NCBI GenBank assembly: GCA_051294375.1
Contig: CM119269.1
Location: 7,607,446 to 7,671,445, forward strand
Reading direction: 5' to 3'
Length of the DNA: 64,000 bases
Origin: Paraspadella gotoi
Lineage: Eukaryota > Chaetognatha
Shown here: positions 62,001 through 64,000 of the stretch, piece by piece
How positions within the stretch are numbered: the first letter of the stretch is position 1
Layout: every line of letters starts with the position of its first letter
Made by a program: the position numbers and the translations under genes
The notes under the pieces: generated by a model
What the model was told of the DNA's origin: nothing
What the model saw: the letters and a program-made list of their open reading frames with translations, nothing else
Databases searched by the model: none

Positions 62001-63145
62001 AATTTTTCGTCAAAAGTTGAACTTTTTTTTTATTATACCGCTTCTTTTGCCATCATTCCTTCTATATTATTTTACAGAGATTTTGTAATGAAAATCGCGT
62101 GTTGTGAATTACTATAATAGTGGCTTTATTTTTTTTGTTGAAAATTCTTGTTTATATATAATATTTATTATTGTATCAGTTCTATTTACGAGTAAAAGTT
62201 TCGTTGAGAAAATTCTTTGGGGAAATATGTGATTTTTGACAAATGCAAAATTGGAAAAATTTTTCCTTATTTTTTGGGACTGATAATATTTTCTCCAATT
62301 TTGATTTAAATTTTTTGAAAGGTATGTACGTGACAAAATTTGAAGGACGAATCCAATCTGAAAGTTTTCTCTATGAGTTCATGATCTGAATAGGACCTAC
62401 GTATATTTTACAGGGGTTGTGTAAAGTGTGTCAAAGAATTTGGCGAATCTATTCGCCAAAATACCTACTAAGTTCATCTACACGATATAGCTACTTATTC
62501 ACGCCGCAGACATTTCTACATTTTCAGAAATAGGTGCTCGATTCGAAATACAAAAATTGTCATCTTTTATAAGCTTTAAATTAAATTAATGTTTAATTAC
62601 CTAGACCGATAAGTCTGCTCCTACTACCAGTGTCAAATCTTCGTAACTATTCCTTGCTCCGATTGCCAAAAGCGGAAGCACGAACTCTCGCAAAGTAACT
62701 CGAGGAACGGTGCTATATGAAAAAGCCCGTGAGAGATGGACGCCTCGCTTCCTTTTATTACCGCCGCCGTAATTAGTGAGAGTGCGAATGACGATTAAAG
62801 GAAATGGGGGGAGCAAGGGGATGGGGCAGAGGCGTCTTTCGACGGCGAGATAATTGAGTGCGTGACGCCGTGACGTGGTGCCAGGGAGGAAGAAGAGTAA
62901 TAGGGGGACGGTGGAAAGAAAACTACCTTTTCTTGAAACTGTCGCCTCGAAGTATCGAAGGATTGAATGAGAGCCGTGGCGTGGCCCAAGAAGATGGCGT
63001 AGCAAGAAGCTCCAACCATCATCGAGATAATCGTCAACCAGATCTCCGTCGTGTTCTGCGGAGCGCTCTTCCCGTAACCGATGCAAAGCATGTGCGACAA
63101 GGCCTTGAAAAAGGCCCAAGAGTATTGCTCTAACCAGTAAGCCGT
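49619..63145 (-). CDS. HCN: Hyperpolarization-activated cyclic nucleotide-gated (HCN/Ih) channel, 3' part
   Basis: Cation channel of the plasma membrane carrying the Ih pacemaker current. Exons on the minus strand: three alternative pore/S6 cassettes (63145-62927; 61491-61273; 60174-60075 with 59992-59874), then 58839-58693, 58612-58508, 58429-58291, 57971-57877, 57682-57505, 56541-55646 and 50488-49619. All junctions are in phase. Domains in order: P-loop with CIGYG filter and S6, C-linker ([16 protein letters not shown]), CNBD ([12 protein letters not shown], then [20 protein letters not shown] with the cAMP-contacting glutamate-arginine set), then [20 protein letters not shown] and a tail of about 650 low-complexity residues. 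The voltage sensor exons (S1-S5) must lie beyond 64000, so the gene is truncated by the window. Confidence 0.92.
50840..51605. mobile_element. TA-flanked fold-back MITE, copy 4 (HCN intron)
   Basis: It is 766 bp long with terminal CAGAAAGCTTCATATTAT repeats and flanking TA. It carries about 50 extra bases near its left end (about 50868-50918), flanked by GTAC. Those bases include AACCCGGCTGTTGCCA, a stretch also present just outside the element at 50761-50776. Otherwise it is nearly identical to copy 2, in reverse orientation. Confidence 0.85.
52148..52175. repeat. Hairpin AGCCAGG-CGGGC-AAA-GCCCG-CCTGGCT
   Basis: A 12-bp stem with one bulged T and an AAA loop. It resembles the hairpins of the tipped elements in this window but lacks the TTTTAGT and GTCACTTTT frame. 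Confidence 0.6.
52560..52632 (-). other. tRNA-like segment with B box
   Basis: The minus strand reads GACCCGGGTTCGCACCC, a canonical T-arm/B-box sequence, preceded by TAGCGTGAGC as a possible A box. The acceptor stem does not pair, so it is not a functional tRNA. It is better explained as a tRNA pseudogene or the head of a SINE. Confidence 0.4.
52960..53096. repeat. (CT)n microsatellite
   Basis: More than 100 bp of almost pure CT. Further CT tracts lie at 52670-52800 and 53420-53500. Confidence 0.95.
53125..53315. repeat. Degenerate 21-22-bp tandem repeat
   Basis: Eight or so units of the type ATCATCGCATCAATGAATGAC drift progressively into ATTACATCAATCAATTACT. Decay is graded from left to right. 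Confidence 0.75.
53575..54660. repeat. Long-unit tandem array ending in a hairpin-tipped terminus (copy c)
   Basis: Five or so degenerate units of about 150-300 bp contain CCATTTAAACTCATTTCCAC, then GAAACTTTATATC, then CACACACTTTCCTAC. GGACGGACGGACGG follows, then GTGAGTTATAGA and a hairpin at 54625-54653 (GTCGGGATCTGCT, GATA, AGCAGATCCGAC) followed by CTAAAA. Tandem units ahead of a 3' hairpin and CTAA resemble Helentron-associated elements (HINE/DINE-1). That is inference. Confidence 0.55.
55646..56541 (-). other. HCN: HCN penultimate exon: Ser/Pro/Gly/Ala-rich tail
   Basis: The exon has 896 nt and joins the previous one as SDSDTD to [10 protein letters not shown], a codon split G/AC. It contains [20 protein letters not shown] and RRSSIT, a good PKA/CaMK-type site. 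The rest is low complexity and likely disordered. Phase at the 3' end is 0. Confidence 0.75.
57338..57682 (-). other. HCN: HCN post-CNBD exon with possible alternative read-through
   Basis: The supported exon is 57682-57505, encoding [20 protein letters not shown] to SDSDTD. It contains the [11 protein letters not shown] stretch conserved in HCN channels just after the CNBD. The donor GTGAGA at 57504 gives the phase-1 junction needed by the next exon. The same frame stays open a further 55 codons beyond the donor, to TGA at 57336-57338, encoding a strongly basic peptide ([15 protein letters not shown]). Intron retention would therefore produce a short basic C-terminus. Confidence 0.7.
57877..58839 (-). 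other. HCN: HCN C-linker and cyclic-nucleotide-binding domain exons
   Basis: Four exons: 58839-58693 (49 codons, C-linker A'-C' helices), 58612-58508 (35 codons, [20 protein letters not shown]), 58429-58291 ([20 protein letters not shown]) and 57971-57877 ([20 protein letters not shown], the phosphate-binding cassette). The glutamate and arginine that contact cAMP are present. Lengths and phases (0, 0, 1 split, 0) all close. The donor after the first is the less usual GTTGGT. Confidence 0.9.
58840..59873 (-). other. HCN intron between cassette C and the C-linker exon
   Basis: AT-rich. I see no further pore-like exon and no recognised repeat. Confidence 0.6.
59874..60174 (-). other. HCN: HCN pore/S6 cassette C (split by an 82-bp intron)
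   Basis: Two exons, 60174-60075 (100 nt) and 59992-59874 (119 nt), together 219 nt and 73 codons like cassettes A and B. The peptide runs [10 protein letters not shown] through [12 protein letters not shown] and [12 protein letters not shown] to [10 protein letters not shown] and SRFYHEK. Filter CIGYG is intact. Relative to A it differs at 15 of 73 residues, mostly in S6 and its exit. The acceptor (CATTATAG) lacks a pyrimidine tract, so it should be weak. The internal intron is unique to this copy. Confidence 0.85.
60175..62926 (-). other. Introns separating HCN cassettes C, B and A
   Basis: 1,098 bp (60175-61272) and 1,435 bp (61492-62926), AT-rich. I looked for a fourth cassette on the minus strand and did not find CIGYG or WLTIISMM again. 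The introns may hold the selector elements needed for exclusive splicing, but none is obvious by eye. Confidence 0.5.
61273..61491 (-). other. HCN: HCN pore/S6 cassette B
   Basis: A single exon of 219 nt (73 codons), phase 0 at both ends, with acceptor CCCCCAG and donor GTAGGT. The peptide runs [10 protein letters not shown] through [12 protein letters not shown] and [12 protein letters not shown] to [10 protein letters not shown] and SKRQFRGK. It differs from cassette A at 14 of 73 residues, concentrated in the turret before the filter and just after GYG. Confidence 0.9.
62927..63145 (-). other. HCN: HCN pore/S6 cassette A
   Basis: A single exon of 219 nt (73 codons), phase 0 at both ends, with acceptor CCCCAG and donor GTAGTT. 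The peptide runs [10 protein letters not shown] through [12 protein letters not shown] and [12 protein letters not shown] to [10 protein letters not shown] and SRRQFQEK. It is the copy nearest the upstream exons. Its GC content is higher than that of cassette C, like the constitutive exons. Confidence 0.9.
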
Positions 63146-64000
63146 CTGGGGTTCGAACGAGTAAGAGGAAATGGGTGGGGAAGCGGTTGAGCAAATGCGG
63201 TCGCCGAGGGGAGAGGTTGAGAATCGGTTCCGGGAATTAAAATTGTTGAGATTAGATGAAAATTTGGCTTAACAACTAGGAAATGAGAAGACTCTAATAA
63301 GTGATCACTGATCAGTCATTTTTTAATGCGTTTTTTTTTTTGATTTGTCAAAATGACTGACTTGAAATTCACGCCCGTAAAACGGCGTTTTTGCCGAAAA
63401 TTATTAAAGTTGATTTATTTTGTGAAATTTTAATTTCATTCCATTTCTCTGTAGTCTGTATTTTTTCTCTTTTCGACCTTTTCCAGAACTTCCTGCGCTT
63501 GCTTTTCTTTTTATATTCCCTTCGCCTTCGGAGTCTCTCGTGAGACTTCTCTTTTGACACCTCGACCTATTTCTTGCAACTTGTAATTTTTATTGTCGTC
63601 GTCGACCCCACTCACCAAACGATACTCTTCCTTCCGTAGGGAAGGGAGAGAACCCGGTTACCATGGCACGAAAGTAAGAATTGCGGTTCCTTTGTCCGTC
63701 GTTCAGCCGACGCTGTTCCTTTAGTTTTAACCTTGAACTGCTCTTCGGCGACTACTGACATCTACCGCGAATCCATGCGGAGAGATGGTGGGGCGAAGAA
63801 AAAGTGAACAAAAGATTGATGCTACGATGCCGTTGCTGCGGCAACGGGAATTTAATACTATCGTAAAAATATTATTGTAGTAAAAAGGCCTGTGTTTGGG
63901 GAAAAATAACGGTTAATATCTAACAGAGGGATATCTTTACAAATATTTTAGCGAATTTCTTTTTCTTTAAAATTTCATGTTTTATTTCAGTTCGTGTGGA
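63146..64000 (-). other. HCN intron upstream of cassette A, to the window edge
   Basis: No S5 or turret exon is visible, so the upstream exons lie outside the window. The stretch 63400-63850 is moderately GC-rich but carries no convincing exon on either strand. Confidence 0.5.

Overview
This is a 64 kb window of an invertebrate animal nuclear genome. It has GT-AG introns, many only 45-100 bp long. Coding exons are GC-rich and sit in very AT-rich spacer, and the window holds several dispersed repeat families. An insulin receptor substrate with PH, PTB and YxxM motifs indicates a bilaterian. A five-zinc-knuckle Vasa and the form of the HCN channel fit a protostome, but I cannot assign a phylum. 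All gene models below were spliced by eye, and reading-frame phase closes at every junction in them.

Layout: 1-2.5 kb holds the last exon of an unidentified gene, preceded by a tRNA-derived SINE. 2.5-8.4 kb is spacer plus the leader region of the next gene. 8.4-20.2 kb (+) is an insulin receptor substrate in 29 coding exons. 22.3-23.9 kb (+) is a glycogen-targeting protein phosphatase 1 subunit. 25.7-29.8 kb (+) is a compact run of RPS27, TIPIN and 6-phosphogluconolactonase. 31.0-38.8 kb (+) is a kinectin/RRBP1-type ER coiled-coil protein in 25 coding exons. 41.3-43.9 kb (+) is a Vasa/DDX4 helicase whose ORF has no introns. 44-49.5 kb is AT-rich spacer with a 10-N gap flanked by a duplicated 330 bp block. 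49.6-63.1 kb (-) is the 3' two-thirds of an HCN channel gene, whose large intron is packed with nested repeats.

The most striking feature is in the HCN gene. Its pore/S6 exon occurs three times in tandem as divergent 219-nt, phase-0 cassettes, near 63.0, 61.4 and 60.0 kb. All three have open reading frames and splice sites, which predicts mutually exclusive splicing of the selectivity filter and gate. Second is the IRS tail, divided into frame-neutral phase-1 exons that mostly carry one PI3K-docking YxxM motif each. Third is a set of repeats: a TA-flanked fold-back MITE in four copies, hairpin-tipped elements whose stems differ but stay paired, a CT-rich element with subterminal inverted repeats, and a 4 kb terminal-inverted-repeat element.

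By function, IRS and the PP1 glycogen-targeting subunit are neighbours in insulin/glycogen control. RPS27, TIPIN and PGLS are housekeeping genes. Vasa is germline-associated and HCN is neuronal/pacemaker. Beyond chance proximity, nothing shows that these genes act together.
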